DNA from: CANKHA01 sp034668825
GTDB lineage: Bacteria; Pseudomonadota; Alphaproteobacteria; Rhizobiales; Xanthobacteraceae
Direction: 5' to 3'
Assembly (NCBI GenBank): GCA_034668825.1
Contig: JAXDOR010000232.1
Coordinates: 1 to 64,000, forward strand
DNA length: 64,000 bases
In this document: piece by piece, positions 35,083 to 43,479 of the stretch
How positions within the stretch are numbered: position 1 is the first letter of the stretch
How the letters are laid out: each line of letters begins with the position of its first letter
Position numbers and translations under genes: made by a program
Notes under the pieces: model-generated
What the model saw: only the letters and a program-made list of their open reading frames with translations
Told to the model about the DNA's origin: nothing
The model's database searches: none

Positions 35083-35179
35083 ACCCAAAATGGGTATAAC
35101 AATTCCCAAATTGGGTATAAGCAGACCAGTCAATCTATTGCGATTACCCAAAATGGGTAGTACCGTTCCGAAAATGGGT
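35083..35179. promoter_or_regulatory. Four phased palindromic boxes (ACCCAAAATGGGT)
   Basis: Boxes at 35083-35095 and 35146-35158 are identical perfect palindromes ACCCAAAATGGGT; 35104-35116 is TCCCAAATTGGGT and 35167-35179 is TCCGAAAATGGGT. Start distances are 21, 42 and 21 bp, i.e. all lie on a 21-bp grid (two helical turns), so they present the same DNA face. They cover the 5' end of the wHTH-nucleotidyltransferase gene and probably form its operator. Because 21 bp is seven codons, each box is also read in frame as P-K-M/L-G. Confidence 0.75.
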
Positions 35180-35788
35180 AGAGCTTCTGAAAAAAAGGCG
35201 GATCTTGCAAGTACTCTCTTTTCGCAGGCGCAGCTTCGTGTCTTAAGCCTTTTAGTTGGCCATCCGGACCAAAAATTTTATGGTTCTGAAATCATACGGC
35301 TGGCCCAGTCCGGATCGGGTGCGGTTCAGCGCGAATTGGCAAAGCTTACTAAAGCCGGCATCCTAAATGTTGCGTCATCCGGCAATCGCAAGGTCTACCA
35401 AGCGAACAAACAGTCTCCGATATTCAAAGAACTTCGTGGAATAATTCTAAAGACTGTCGGCCTTATTGAGCCTATCCGAAGGGCGTTGGATAAATTTAAG
35501 GGAAAGATAGATTTTGCCTTTGTATACGGCTCGATAGCAAAGGGGAGTGACACTGCAAGGAGCGACATCGACCTAATAATCGTCGGCAACGAATTAGAGT
35601 ACAGCGAGGTCTTTGGCACATTACAGAAAGCGGAACAGGCCCTTCATAGACCAGTTAATCCAAATCTCATGACGCTGATTGAATGGAAACAGAAGCTTAC
35701 TAATAACAACGCGTTTGTGAGAAAAGTTCAGGAGCAACCAAAGCTTTTTGTTTTTGGAACAAATAATGAGCTCAATAGAACTGGATAA
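35090..35788 (+). CDS. Winged-helix plus nucleotidyltransferase (MNT-type) antitoxin-like protein
   Basis: A 232-residue ORF. Residues 1-30 are a P-K-M-G repeat overlying the operator boxes; 40-105 look like a winged helix ('LFSQAQLRVLSLLVGHPDQK', 'GSGAVQRELAKLTKAGIL'); 135-215 form a minimal nucleotidyltransferase with 'FVYGSIAKGSDTARSDIDL' (GS...DxD metal site). MNT proteins AMPylate and neutralise HEPN toxins, and a HEPN gene overlaps the 3' end by 23 bp. Start is uncertain: ATGs at 35090, 35153 and 35174 all lie inside boxes. The pair is much more AT-rich than its surroundings, which suggests acquisition. Confidence 0.82.
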   Translation: MGITIPKLGISRPVNLLRLPKMGSTVPKMGRASEKKADLASTLFSQAQLRVLSLLVGHPDQKFYGSEIIRLAQSGSGAVQRELAKLTKAGILNVASSGNRKVYQANKQSPIFKELRGIILKTVGLIEPIRRALDKFKGKIDFAFVYGSIAKGSDTARSDIDLIIVGNELEYSEVFGTLQKAEQALHRPVNPNLMTLIEWKQKLTNNNAFVRKVQEQPKLFVFGTNNELNRTG

Positions 35789-36203
35789 CCTTGTTAAGAG
35801 CGGGGTGCTAAAGCGAGAGCCCGCCGATCAAATAGAGTTCGACGGCTTGCTTGATTCAGGTAAGAAGCGACTTATCGATGCCACTAAAGAGGGACTGTCT
35901 GACGATAGCCAGTTTGATCTCGCATACAACGCCGCACATGCCCTGTCATTAGCAGCTCTGCGGTGGCACGGATATCGCCCCAACAAATTACGGTTCATCG
36001 TTTTCCAAGCTCTACGACATACGCTGGGACTCAAACCTGACCTTTGGCGTATCTTTGACAAGAGCCATAACAACCGAAACTCCGCTGAATACGAAGGTTA
36101 TTTCAACGTCGACAAGCAGTTGCTCACGGAATTAGTAAGGGCAACGGAAATTGTTCGAAAAGCCGTCGAGAAGCTTGGTCCAGTTCCGAAAAAGCGCGTC
36201 TGA
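35766..36203 (+). CDS. HEPN-domain protein, probable toxin partner
   Basis: A 145-residue all-helical protein. The signature 'NNRNSAEYEG' near residue 108 is the RN-x-x-E-Y form seen in one HEPN subgroup; the strict Rx4-6H ribonuclease motif is not obvious. HEPN proteins next to MNT genes usually are RNases held off by AMPylation. ATG at 35766 overlaps the upstream gene by 23 bp. AT-rich like its partner. Function as a toxin is inferred from family and context. Confidence 0.75.
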   Translation: MSSIELDNLVKSGVLKREPADQIEFDGLLDSGKKRLIDATKEGLSDDSQFDLAYNAAHALSLAALRWHGYRPNKLRFIVFQALRHTLGLKPDLWRIFDKSHNNRNSAEYEGYFNVDKQLLTELVRATEIVRKAVEKLGPVPKKRV

Positions 36204-36304
36204 CATCGCGCAGCAGCGCCCCGGGATGCGTGGGGCAACGGTTCGGATTGCGCTTGGCTGCATGGGCCATTATCTGCTCTCCCGCGGCAGCCGCTCCCCA
36301 AGCG

Positions 36305-36511
36305 TCACATCGTCTGCTGCTTCTGCCCGCATTCTTTGCAGGCGAACGGCACCCGTACCTGTCCCTTCGGTGCTTTGACACGATTTGGCGCGCCACACTT
36401 GCCGCAGGTCGCGTTGATACGCGTCTCGCCCTGCTTAACGGTGATGGTCTTACGCTCCATCGTTTCGCGGATCAGGCGCTCGGCCTCTTCACGCATCGCC
36501 CGCTTATCCAT
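36305..36511 (-). CDS. Small zinc-ribbon protein, 68 aa
   Basis: A 68-residue protein with two CxxC knuckles (CGKCGA and CKECGQ) spaced 20 residues apart, forming a zinc ribbon, after a charged N-terminal helix. Likely a nucleic-acid or protein-binding adaptor; no precise role known. It follows the DUF763 gene by 15 bp on the same strand. Confidence 0.7.
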   Translation of the reverse strand: MDKRAMREEAERLIRETMERKTITVKQGETRINATCGKCGAPNRVKAPKGQVRVPFACKECGQKQQTM

Positions 36512-36526
36512 TGGTCCTCAGCCTGG

Positions 36527-37798
36527 TTAGGATGCGACTTTGCTTCGGCCGCTCGCCGGCGCAGGCTCTACGCCAAAAATGGAACGGCCGCCATAGGAAT
36601 GCGAATTCTCGCACTCCTCCGCGATCAAGGCGTCAAGAGACGGACCCGTGGCCACGCGTTCAAGGTTGCGCGCCTGTTCGTCGAGCCGCCGCAACGCGCC
36701 GAGTTCTTCCTCGCGACCGAGTTTGGCGTTGCGCACGGCCGATTTCAGCACACGAATGGTTTCGTCGTAGACCTTGATCGGCACCGGAAAGGGATGCCGG
36801 TCCTTGCCGCCATGAGCCAGCGAAAACCGCGCCGGATCGCTAAAGCGGCATGGCGCGCCGTGCACCACCTCGGCCACCATCGCCAGCGCGCGGACGGTGC
36901 GCGCACCGACGCCGGGTGTGAGCAGCAGGTCCGGAAAATCAACGGCTCCGCGATCGGCGGCCGCGGCGAGATTTCCATGCAGCCGCCGTGCCACCACGTC
37001 ACTGCCACGGACATCGTGATGTTCCGGCATAATCAAGTGCGGCAGCAGCGGTTGCGCGGGTGGCGGTTGCGAATGTTTTTCCTCGGCGGCAGTCAGCAGT
37101 GAGAGTTCGCGCGCGATCCGGTCGGGTCCCATGGAGGAAAGCAACTCGAGCTGCGCATGGCGCGAAGCCTCGGCCCGGCGGTCCGCCAAATTGATAATCT
37201 CTCCCTGGCCAATGCCTTCAATAGCGGCATGGGGATCGTCGACAAAACTTTTCAATCCTTCGGAAAGCCAATGATAACGGCGGGCCTGTTTGCGTCCGCC
37301 GTTCATGCCTTGCTGCACTACGGTCCACTGGCCGCTATTGGTAACGATGAAACCATGGAGATAAAGATCGAAGCCGTCCTGCACCGCGGCACTGTCGACC
37401 TTTGCCACCAGCCGGCTTGCTTGCGCGAGAGCGGCTCCGTCGAAGCCAACCCGGTCGCCGATTGTCACCAGTTCATGCGGCGTTTGCCGCGAGTATTTTC
37501 CGCGGCCACCGCAGACGTGGATGCCTAACTCGTTCTGCAGCGGCGCCAGCCCGCGCTTAAGCGCGCCGATCACGCTCGTGGTAATGCCGGAAGAATGCCA
37601 GTCCATGCCCATGACCGCGCCGAAAGATTGAAACCAAAACGGATTGGCCAGACGGCGCAGCAACTCGTCGCGGCCGTAATGGTGCACGACGGCTTGGCTC
37701 ACGACCGCCCCAAGACGGGTCATGCGGTCCGCGAGCCATCGCGGCACTTGGCCGCCATGCAGAGGCAAATCGGCACTGCCGGATCGTCGCGCCATCAT
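36527..37798 (-). CDS. DUF763 family protein
   Basis: A 423-residue protein of the DUF763 family ('GSADLPLHGGQVPRWLADRM', 'FGAVMGMDWHSSGITTSVIG', 'DLLLTPGVGARTVRALAMVA', 'FSLAHGGKDRHPFPVP'). The 'TPGVGARTVRAL' stretch is helix-hairpin-helix-like, hinting at DNA binding, but the family has no proven function. Start: MM pair at 37798/37795. Upstream sequence to 37897 is open but does not resemble the family. This looks like the last core gene before the accessory region. Confidence 0.85.
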   Translation of the reverse strand: MMARRSGSADLPLHGGQVPRWLADRMTRLGAVVSQAVVHHYGRDELLRRLANPFWFQSFGAVMGMDWHSSGITTSVIGALKRGLAPLQNELGIHVCGGRGKYSRQTPHELVTIGDRVGFDGAALAQASRLVAKVDSAAVQDGFDLYLHGFIVTNSGQWTVVQQGMNGGRKQARRYHWLSEGLKSFVDDPHAAIEGIGQGEIINLADRRAEASRHAQLELLSSMGPDRIARELSLLTAAEEKHSQPPPAQPLLPHLIMPEHHDVRGSDVVARRLHGNLAAAADRGAVDFPDLLLTPGVGARTVRALAMVAEVVHGAPCRFSDPARFSLAHGGKDRHPFPVPIKVYDETIRVLKSAVRNAKLGREEELGALRRLDEQARNLERVATGPSLDALIAEECENSHSYGGRSIFGVEPAPASGRSKVAS

Positions 37799-38627
37799 GA
37801 GCCCTTTGATTGACCGCGATGCCGAGTCGAATTCTAACTCAAAGACATTGCGCGGCGCAGCCGGTGCACGGCTGGCGCTCCCTAGGGAAGCGCGCAAAGT
37901 AGTCTATCTCAATAGCTTAGCCAAAGGTTTGGGAAATTTCTCTCCCACTGTATTCCCATGGGTTTTCGCAGGGCGTCCCAAACCTTCTCCGTGGGACAGG
38001 GTAGCCAGGGCGCACCGTCCAGCGCTCCTCCTCGGCGTCTTCTTGAGCCTTTGCGGGGTTCTCGATGGCAAGGCCGCCGACCTGACGTACTGGCCCCCTC
38101 CCCCCGAGGCGGCACCTACGCTGCCGCGCCGGACGGTCCCGCCCGTCAGGACAGCGCCGCCGGCAGCAACGCTTCCTTCGACGCCTGCTCCGCAGGTCGC
38201 CAAACCGGAAGACCGCGGTCAGCCCCAGGCGGTAACGCCACCCGAAAGCCACAGCGACGTAAAACCCGCTGTCTTGGTGCCTGCAATGCAGGATCGCGGA
38301 CCGCAGGAAAACCACGGCCTCCTGTTCTTGGAATCCATCCTGGCCGGAATGATCGGTTCGTTGGCGGTAATCGCCCTCCTGAACCTGGGAAAGGTCCTGC
38401 GGTGGGTAGACGGGTTTTTTGAGCATTCCCCGACCGAGCCGACCGTTGTACCGGCTGACGACCTCTCCGACTTGGGTGGGTCTGGATTTTCCGCGACGGA
38501 TTACCGCAACGAAACCGAACTGCTGCGCGCGCTCAAAGAACAGCTCGACGCGGACGCCGAAGCCGCACGAGCAACGATCCGTCGCGAACGCGCCCAGGCA
38601 GCAGGCCAGCAAACAGGAAAGGACTAA
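37797..38627 (+). CDS. Proline-rich exported or membrane protein of the mobile module
   Basis: The product has a signal-like hydrophobic stretch (RPALLLGVFLSLCGVLDGKA, about residues 77-96 from this start), a long Pro/Ala-rich region, a membrane helix near 'ESILAGMIGSLAVIALLNLG' and a charged helical tail. No family recognised. The start is unsure: ATG 37797 collides head-on with the DUF763 start, and a TTG at 37929 would bring the signal segment near the N-terminus. It is followed at 2 bp by the coiled-coil gene, so it belongs to the operon leading into the HerA-like ATPase. Confidence 0.6.
   Translation: MSPLIDRDAESNSNSKTLRGAAGARLALPREARKVVYLNSLAKGLGNFSPTVFPWVFAGRPKPSPWDRVARAHRPALLLGVFLSLCGVLDGKAADLTYWPPPPEAAPTLPRRTVPPVRTAPPAATLPSTPAPQVAKPEDRGQPQAVTPPESHSDVKPAVLVPAMQDRGPQENHGLLFLESILAGMIGSLAVIALLNLGKVLRWVDGFFEHSPTEPTVVPADDLSDLGGSGFSATDYRNETELLRALKEQLDADAEAARATIRRERAQAAGQQTGKD
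37924..37986. repeat. 11-bp inverted repeat at the core/accessory junction
   Basis: AAGGTTTGGGA (37924-37934) and TCCCAAACCTT (37976-37986) are perfect inverses separated by 41 bp. It lies just inside the presumed left end of the accessory region, within the leader of the proline-rich gene. It might be a regulator site, an RNA hairpin or a recombination site; nothing decides between these. Confidence 0.55.
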
Positions 38628-38629
38628 CC

Positions 38630-39178
38630 ATGAGCATGAAATCCCTCAATATCATGCCGTCCCGCGAAGCGGCGGCGGCGGCCGGTCGCACCGAAATCGC
38701 GGTCTCGACGCCCGCAAGCATGCCGATCGTGCGCGTCGGCGGGCCGGTAAATGCCACGTTGTTACGCTGGCAGGCGCAGCGCGAAGCCAGAACCTATCGC
38801 GCGATGGCGGAATCCACGCGCGCGCAAACCGAGTTCGTCAACACGCGCGCGGATCTTGCCCGGAGCTTTCTTGCGACGGCGCAGGCGATTTCCGAACTCC
38901 GCGAATTGCCGGTTATTTTGGAGCACGACGCGCAGATGCGGCAGGCGCTGCGCGACCGTGACTTGGCAACCGTCCAGCGGGAAGCGGCGGAAGCGCGGTA
39001 TGGCCTCGACGCCACCCGCGATGAAATCGGCGATCTGCGGGCCAAGCAGCGCAAGAAAATCGCAGCCAAGGAGCAATCCGCCCTGCGCGCGCTGACGAAG
39101 GCAAAAGTCGAGCTGGAAGCCCTCGGCCGCGATACCGCCGAGATCGACCAAGCGTTGGCGCGGGTCGAAGGGAAGTGA
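38630..39178 (+). CDS. Coiled-coil protein of the mobile module, 182 aa
   Basis: A 182-residue protein with an unstructured first 45 residues and then almost continuous Ala/Arg/Glu-rich helix likely to form a coiled coil. No family recognised. It starts 2 bp after the preceding gene and its stop overlaps the GTG start of the ATPase (GTGA), so it may be a partner of that ATPase. Confidence 0.65.
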   Translation: MSMKSLNIMPSREAAAAAGRTEIAVSTPASMPIVRVGGPVNATLLRWQAQREARTYRAMAESTRAQTEFVNTRADLARSFLATAQAISELRELPVILEHDAQMRQALRDRDLATVQREAAEARYGLDATRDEIGDLRAKQRKKIAAKEQSALRALTKAKVELEALGRDTAEIDQALARVEGK

Positions 39179-41268
39179 GCACCGATACGGACACTGAGCG
39201 CCTTCCCGCGCCTGAGGCCATTGCGGCGGCGCTGCCGGAACGCTTTCCGCTTCTGAAAGCCCCACCGGCGGCGCTGCCGCCCTACGACATGCGCAGCGTC
39301 GTGTTCGGTCTCTCCGAGTCCGGCATCCCGGTCACCATGCCTGAGCGTCCTCGGTTTGAACACACCCACGTCATCGGCACGACTGGCGGCGGCAAAACCA
39401 ACTTTCTTGAGCACCTAATCCGCCAGGACATCAAGAAAGGAGACGGCGTGTGCGTCATCGACCCGCATGGCAGCCACCCGGATAGCGTCTATCGGTCGCT
39501 CATTACCTGGCTCGACGCCGCCGGATTGCTGGGCAAGCGCCGCGTCCACCTCATAGACCCGAATCTCACTCACTACACGACCGGCTTTAACCCGCTTTCG
39601 CTGCCCAGCCCGGAAACCAGCGTTTCCGTCGTCGCCGGCGTGGCACTCGAAGCTATTGAGCGGGTGTGGGGCGATGAGGATACCCACGCGAAGCCGACCA
39701 TCAGGCGGCTGCTGAAAGCGACGTTTGCGGCGCTGGCCGAGCTCCGGCTGACGCTCTCCGAAGCTGAATTGCTATTCGACCAAAGCGACAAGCGTGGCGT
39801 TCGTGCACTTGCCCTCTCCAAACTCAACGACCGCTATGCCCGCTCGGTCTTAACCGATCTGGACCTATTGGCGCGCACCGACCGTAACGGACTGCGCTTC
39901 CGCGACGAGGTGGTCGGCCCCCTTAACCGCTTGGCGGAGTTCCTAAGCGCCCCTGCCATTCGCAGGATCATTGGCCAGGACGAGCACACCATTGATCTGC
40001 GCACCTGCCTGGATGAAGGCCACGTCGTCCTGGTCAACCTTTCGGGCGGTGATGCGGTGCATGACGCCGATACCGAGCTGCTTGGTCGTCTGCTCACGCG
40101 CTTTCTGTTCTTTCATGCAAAGCGGCGCACCAACAACCGGCCCTTCTGGTTCTATCTCGACGAATGCCAGCGCTATCTGTCCGGCGACATTCCGGCGCTG
40201 CTAGCTGAAGCCCGAAAATTTCGGGTGGGGGTCGTGCTCAGCCATCAATGGCAGTCACAGTTAGGCGGTCCCGACGAGGACACGCTCGCCGCGGTCCAGA
40301 ATGCCACCAATCTCAAAGCCGCTTTTCGCATCAAGCATCCGCAAGAGGCGAAGGAAATCGCCGAAGCAGTGATACCGTTGACGTTGGAAACGCCGGTCGC
40401 GGCACTGATCAAACCCACCGTCGTTGGACACCGCCGCACGACGTTCAAAAGCGTGGCGCGCGCCGAGAGCGAAACACACAGCATCTCGATTGCCAGTTCG
40501 TCATCCGAAGCGGTGTCCGAAGGCATCAGCCGAAGCTTTGGGGAGAGCGAAGGCGACACTTTCGGAAGCGCCGACATGCTGGGCGAGGGAAGTTTCAGTG
40601 CATCCGCCACCGCGCACGGGGCGATTACGGGGTCTAGCAACACGATGACGCCCGATATGGGCTGGATGACGCCGGGGCTGCCGATTGCAACGACGCAGAC
40701 TAACAGCGCATCCGCCCTGGCAAGCAGTGGAACGGCTGTTTCAGCAATGCACAGTTCAGGGAGTTCGCAGGCTTCCAGTCGCGGAAGGACCCGTTCTGAA
40801 ACCACCAGCACGATGCATACGAGCGGCAGCAGCACGACCGTAATCGAGGGCTATGCACGTGGGACATCAATCGCCGAAGGCGAGTCGGAGGGTCTCGAAC
40901 CGATCTATGAAAACTTGCCCGGCTCGGTCCATTCTTACGAGAATACGCTGTACTTCGCGGCGCAAATGCTCCGCTCCCTTCCCGCTGGTCAAGCCTACAT
41001 GCATTTCGTGGACGCCGAGGGCGCCAAAGCCGCTCGCGTTCAGGTGCCCCGCGTCAAACAGGTGGTCATGCCAGACGGGGCGTTTCTGCAATTACGCGAG
41101 CAGATTATGCGAGGGAGTCCCTTCGCCCTCACGACGGCAGCCGCATCGGGTGCAATTCAACGGCGGGAACACGCCCTGTTTGTCCAGTGCGCGGCACTCA
41201 GGGACCCGCCAAGCGATGAGGCCGTGGAGTTCCGCGTCCCCGCACCTGCGGCGCGCAAGCGAAAATAG
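39175..41268 (+). CDS. HerA/VirD4-like DNA-translocating ATPase with Ser-rich insert
   Basis: A 697-residue P-loop ATPase of the conjugative coupling-protein/HerA group. Walker A GTTGGGKT (68-75) and Walker B 'FWFYLDECQRYL' (near 325) are intact, as is 'VVLSHQWQSQLG' (sensor-like). Residues ~420-590 are a low-complexity Ser/Gly/Thr segment not typical of the family, then a conserved C-terminal part resumes ('YENTLYFAAQMLRSLPAGQA'). No membrane helices are seen. It starts at GTG 39175 overlapping the previous stop. With the replication-relaxation gene downstream, it probably moves element DNA. Confidence 0.85.
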   Translation: MSTDTDTERLPAPEAIAAALPERFPLLKAPPAALPPYDMRSVVFGLSESGIPVTMPERPRFEHTHVIGTTGGGKTNFLEHLIRQDIKKGDGVCVIDPHGSHPDSVYRSLITWLDAAGLLGKRRVHLIDPNLTHYTTGFNPLSLPSPETSVSVVAGVALEAIERVWGDEDTHAKPTIRRLLKATFAALAELRLTLSEAELLFDQSDKRGVRALALSKLNDRYARSVLTDLDLLARTDRNGLRFRDEVVGPLNRLAEFLSAPAIRRIIGQDEHTIDLRTCLDEGHVVLVNLSGGDAVHDADTELLGRLLTRFLFFHAKRRTNNRPFWFYLDECQRYLSGDIPALLAEARKFRVGVVLSHQWQSQLGGPDEDTLAAVQNATNLKAAFRIKHPQEAKEIAEAVIPLTLETPVAALIKPTVVGHRRTTFKSVARAESETHSISIASSSSEAVSEGISRSFGESEGDTFGSADMLGEGSFSASATAHGAITGSSNTMTPDMGWMTPGLPIATTQTNSASALASSGTAVSAMHSSGSSQASSRGRTRSETTSTMHTSGSSTTVIEGYARGTSIAEGESEGLEPIYENLPGSVHSYENTLYFAAQMLRSLPAGQAYMHFVDAEGAKAARVQVPRVKQVVMPDGAFLQLREQIMRGSPFALTTAAASGAIQRREHALFVQCAALRDPPSDEAVEFRVPAPAARKRK

Positions 41269-41282
41269 CCGAGACCGTCCCC

Positions 41283-42215
41283 ATGGTCCCTTCCGCAACC
41301 TCACGGGCGAAGCGTTTTGAGCGCCGCGATGGTCCAGCGAATTTCCAGCTTACGCAACGCGATCTCGCGCTGCTCGCCCACGTAGCCCGGCACCGCTTTT
41401 TGTCGTCGCGTCATCTTTCCGCGCTCGACGGCGGCAGCGAGCAGAACGTGCTGCGCTGCCTGCGGGTTCTGTTCGACCACGGCTATCTCGACCGACCCTC
41501 TGCACAACTGGCGCATCTCCCCGTGATGGGTCCGCGCCCCATGGTCTACGGCTTGGGACGGCGTGGCGCCCAAGCCCTCAGACAGGAAAGGGGAAATTCC
41601 GGAGAAACGGATTGGACAGAGCGCAATAAGCGCGCGGGGGCCAAATTCATCGAGCACACCCTTGCGATAGCTGACTTGCTGGTTCGCCTGGAACTAGCCT
41701 GCCGCGCCAGGGAAGACGTATCGATGCTGTCAGAGAACGAACTCCTTGCCGATGCGCCGGAGCAAACACGCCGTTCGCGTGAGCCGCTTCGTCTTACGGT
41801 CGCCGGTGTTGATAATGGGCTGGGCGTGTCATCGGTTATACCGGATGCGCTCTTCGGCCTTGCCTTCAAGGATCAAACTGAATCGTATTTCGCCCTTGAA
41901 ATGGATCGCTCTTCCATGCCGGTCAGCCGGTCGCGGTTTGACCGCACAAGTTTCCTGCGAAAGCTGCATGTCTACTTGGAAGCGTTCAAGCAAGGCCGAC
42001 ATATCGCACACTACGGGCTTCAGCAGGTTCGGGTGCTCACTGTGACCGACTCGCGCAAGAGAATCGACAATATGCTGGCTGTCCTAGACGAACTGACTGG
42101 TAGCAAAGGCAGCCACTTCTTTCTGTTTGGAACTTTCGGAGAAGCTAACAGTCTTTCTCCGCTCGATGTCGCATGGACGAATGGTCGGGGAGAGATTGTA
42201 AAACTGACGGATTAA
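41283..42215 (+). CDS. Replication-relaxation family protein (Replic_Relax)
   Basis: A 310-residue protein with an N-terminal winged-helix-like region ('LTQRDLALLAHVARHRFLSS', 'QNVLRCLRVLFDHGYLDRP') and a C-terminal nuclease-like fold ('FFALEMDRSS'-type pattern at 'YFALEMDRSSMPVSRSRFDR'). The family is tied to plasmid and mobile-element replication and usually sits next to HerA-type ATPases, as here (14 bp downstream). Confidence 0.82.
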   Translation: MVPSATSRAKRFERRDGPANFQLTQRDLALLAHVARHRFLSSRHLSALDGGSEQNVLRCLRVLFDHGYLDRPSAQLAHLPVMGPRPMVYGLGRRGAQALRQERGNSGETDWTERNKRAGAKFIEHTLAIADLLVRLELACRAREDVSMLSENELLADAPEQTRRSREPLRLTVAGVDNGLGVSSVIPDALFGLAFKDQTESYFALEMDRSSMPVSRSRFDRTSFLRKLHVYLEAFKQGRHIAHYGLQQVRVLTVTDSRKRIDNMLAVLDELTGSKGSHFFLFGTFGEANSLSPLDVAWTNGRGEIVKLTD

Positions 42216-42258
42216 GCCCCCATCGCACGTCGTTTATTTGCCGAACGTATGTCAAAAG

Positions 42259-42567
42259 TCAGTCGCTTTCTTCCCCGTACAGCCAATCTCGATACCCTTG
42301 CGCTGCGGCGGCGTTCGCTTGCGGGATGCTGGGCGGGCCGAACATGACGCTAATGCGCCTACATCCGCAGCGGGGGCACCGTAGTCGATCTGCGATCCTG
42401 GCCAGAGGGAAGTCGCGGCCACGGGTGCAAACGAGCGTTTCCAAGTCGAGACTTTTGCGGTAGCCGCAGGAGCGTCTGCGCTTCATACCTTCGCCGCCGT
42501 CGTCGAGGCAACGCACATGGATGCGCCAACTGAGATTCCAAGCTTCGCCGAGCGTCTCGACCGCCAC
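42259..42567 (-). CDS. Small zinc-ribbon protein, 102 aa
   Basis: The conserved part has a Cys-rich core: 'IHVRCLDDGGEGMKRRRSCG' and later 'LRCPRCGCRRISVMF', a probable zinc ribbon. GTG at 42567 immediately follows the upstream gene stop, giving a two-gene unit with the 42569 gene; the open frame to 42678 is not used. Similar small proteins accompany mobile elements in Rhizobiales (from memory). Function unknown. Confidence 0.6.
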   Translation of the reverse strand: MAVETLGEAWNLSWRIHVRCLDDGGEGMKRRRSCGYRKSLDLETLVCTRGRDFPLARIADRLRCPRCGCRRISVMFGPPSIPQANAAAAQGYRDWLYGEESD

Positions 42568-42568
42568 A

Positions 42569-42820
42569 TCACGGCCTATTGCGCCGCTCGCCACCGAATG
42601 CTTCCGCGAATTGGTCGGCAGTCGTCTGATCGGCAAAGCACCAGCGCGCCACGTCCGATGGTCCAAGGCCGCGCCCATGCACCGCCGCCTTGGCGCACAT
42701 CCAATCTACAATCGTGAAGCTGAGCTGGCCTAATCCGCGTTCGGGTATCACGATATCCACCCAGTATGGGTAATCGCGCTGGTTCATTTTCGCGGTGCGT
42801 TCACCTTTGCGTCTAGTCAT
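42569..42820 (-). CDS. Small hypothetical protein, 83 aa
   Basis: An 83-residue protein ('YPYWVDIVIPERGLGQLSFT', 'WCFADQTTADQFAEAFGGER'). The central pattern is well conserved-looking but no family is recognised. Starts at 42820 or, internally, 42787. It is the first gene of the two-gene minus-strand unit converging on the replication-relaxation gene. Confidence 0.6.
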   Translation of the reverse strand: MTRRKGERTAKMNQRDYPYWVDIVIPERGLGQLSFTIVDWMCAKAAVHGRGLGPSDVARWCFADQTTADQFAEAFGGERRNRP

Positions 42821-42889
42821 AGCGTAGAAGAACAAAACAGGAACTCAGAGTCAAGTCTACCGTGCTCCCATTTCAATCGCTGAGGTACA

Positions 42890-43000
42890 TCGAAGCGCCT
42901 TGCTCCGGCCCGTCCTCACTGGAATCCGTTTGAAACGCAGGTTGCGCTCCCAATACTTCTCTGACTTGCCGTCCGCCGTCGTCACTTTCTTTCCGACCAT
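42890..43000 (-). pseudogene. Cytochrome c gene fragment (duplicate of the end of the 44526-45221 gene)
   Basis: About 95 bp (roughly 42894-42988) match 44632-44715 with only some seven differences and the same orientation, coding 'VTTADGKSEKYWERNLRFK'. One T is missing in the TTTT run, so the frame shifts after LRFK. Only this short piece of the cytochrome gene is present, ending next to the merR gene. It shows the region was rearranged or duplicated. Confidence 0.85.
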
Positions 43001-43042
43001 CGCAGCAAGTAACGTAGCCGCTGTTGCGGTGAATACCGAATA

Positions 43043-43468
43043 CTAATGCCGTTTATGACCGCACTTCCCATGATCGGCCAAGACCTCGATCACCCGACAT
43101 TCCGCAACCCGTCCGCGCTTGCAGCTTGCCGTCATGCGCTTCACCTCTTTTTCCAAGGAGGACAAGCGTGCGATCTTGCTCCCGATCTCGGCAAGGTGAT
43201 GCTGCGCGATCCGATCCACTGCTTCGCATGATTTGTCTGGCTGGTCGGAAAGGGCAAGAAGCTGGCGCACCTCCTCGATATCAAAACCCAGTTCACGCGC
43301 ATGGCGGATAAACGCAAGGCGCTTAATATGCGAACTTGCATACCGCCTCTGCCGCCCTTCGCTGCGCGGCGGCGACGGCATCAACCCGATCTGCTCGTAA
43401 TAACGTATCGTCTGCACCTTGCATCCGGTCGCCTCTGACAAGGCGCCTATCGCATAATCATCCCGCAT
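43043..43468 (-). CDS. MerR-family metal-responsive regulator
   Basis: A 141-residue MerR protein: winged helix 1-70 ('YAIGALSEATGCKVQTIRYY', 'YASSHIKRLAFIRHARELGF'), dimer helix ~75-115 and a Cys/His-rich end (C at 'ASCKRGRVAECR', 'GKCGHKRH') suited to sensing Zn, Cd, Co or Pb. ATG 43468 was selected as 'MRDDYAIGALSE' is a normal MerR start. Divergent from the CDF transporter it should control. Confidence 0.9.
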   Translation of the reverse strand: MRDDYAIGALSEATGCKVQTIRYYEQIGLMPSPPRSEGRQRRYASSHIKRLAFIRHARELGFDIEEVRQLLALSDQPDKSCEAVDRIAQHHLAEIGSKIARLSSLEKEVKRMTASCKRGRVAECRVIEVLADHGKCGHKRH

Positions 43469-43479
43469 CAAAAAACTCC

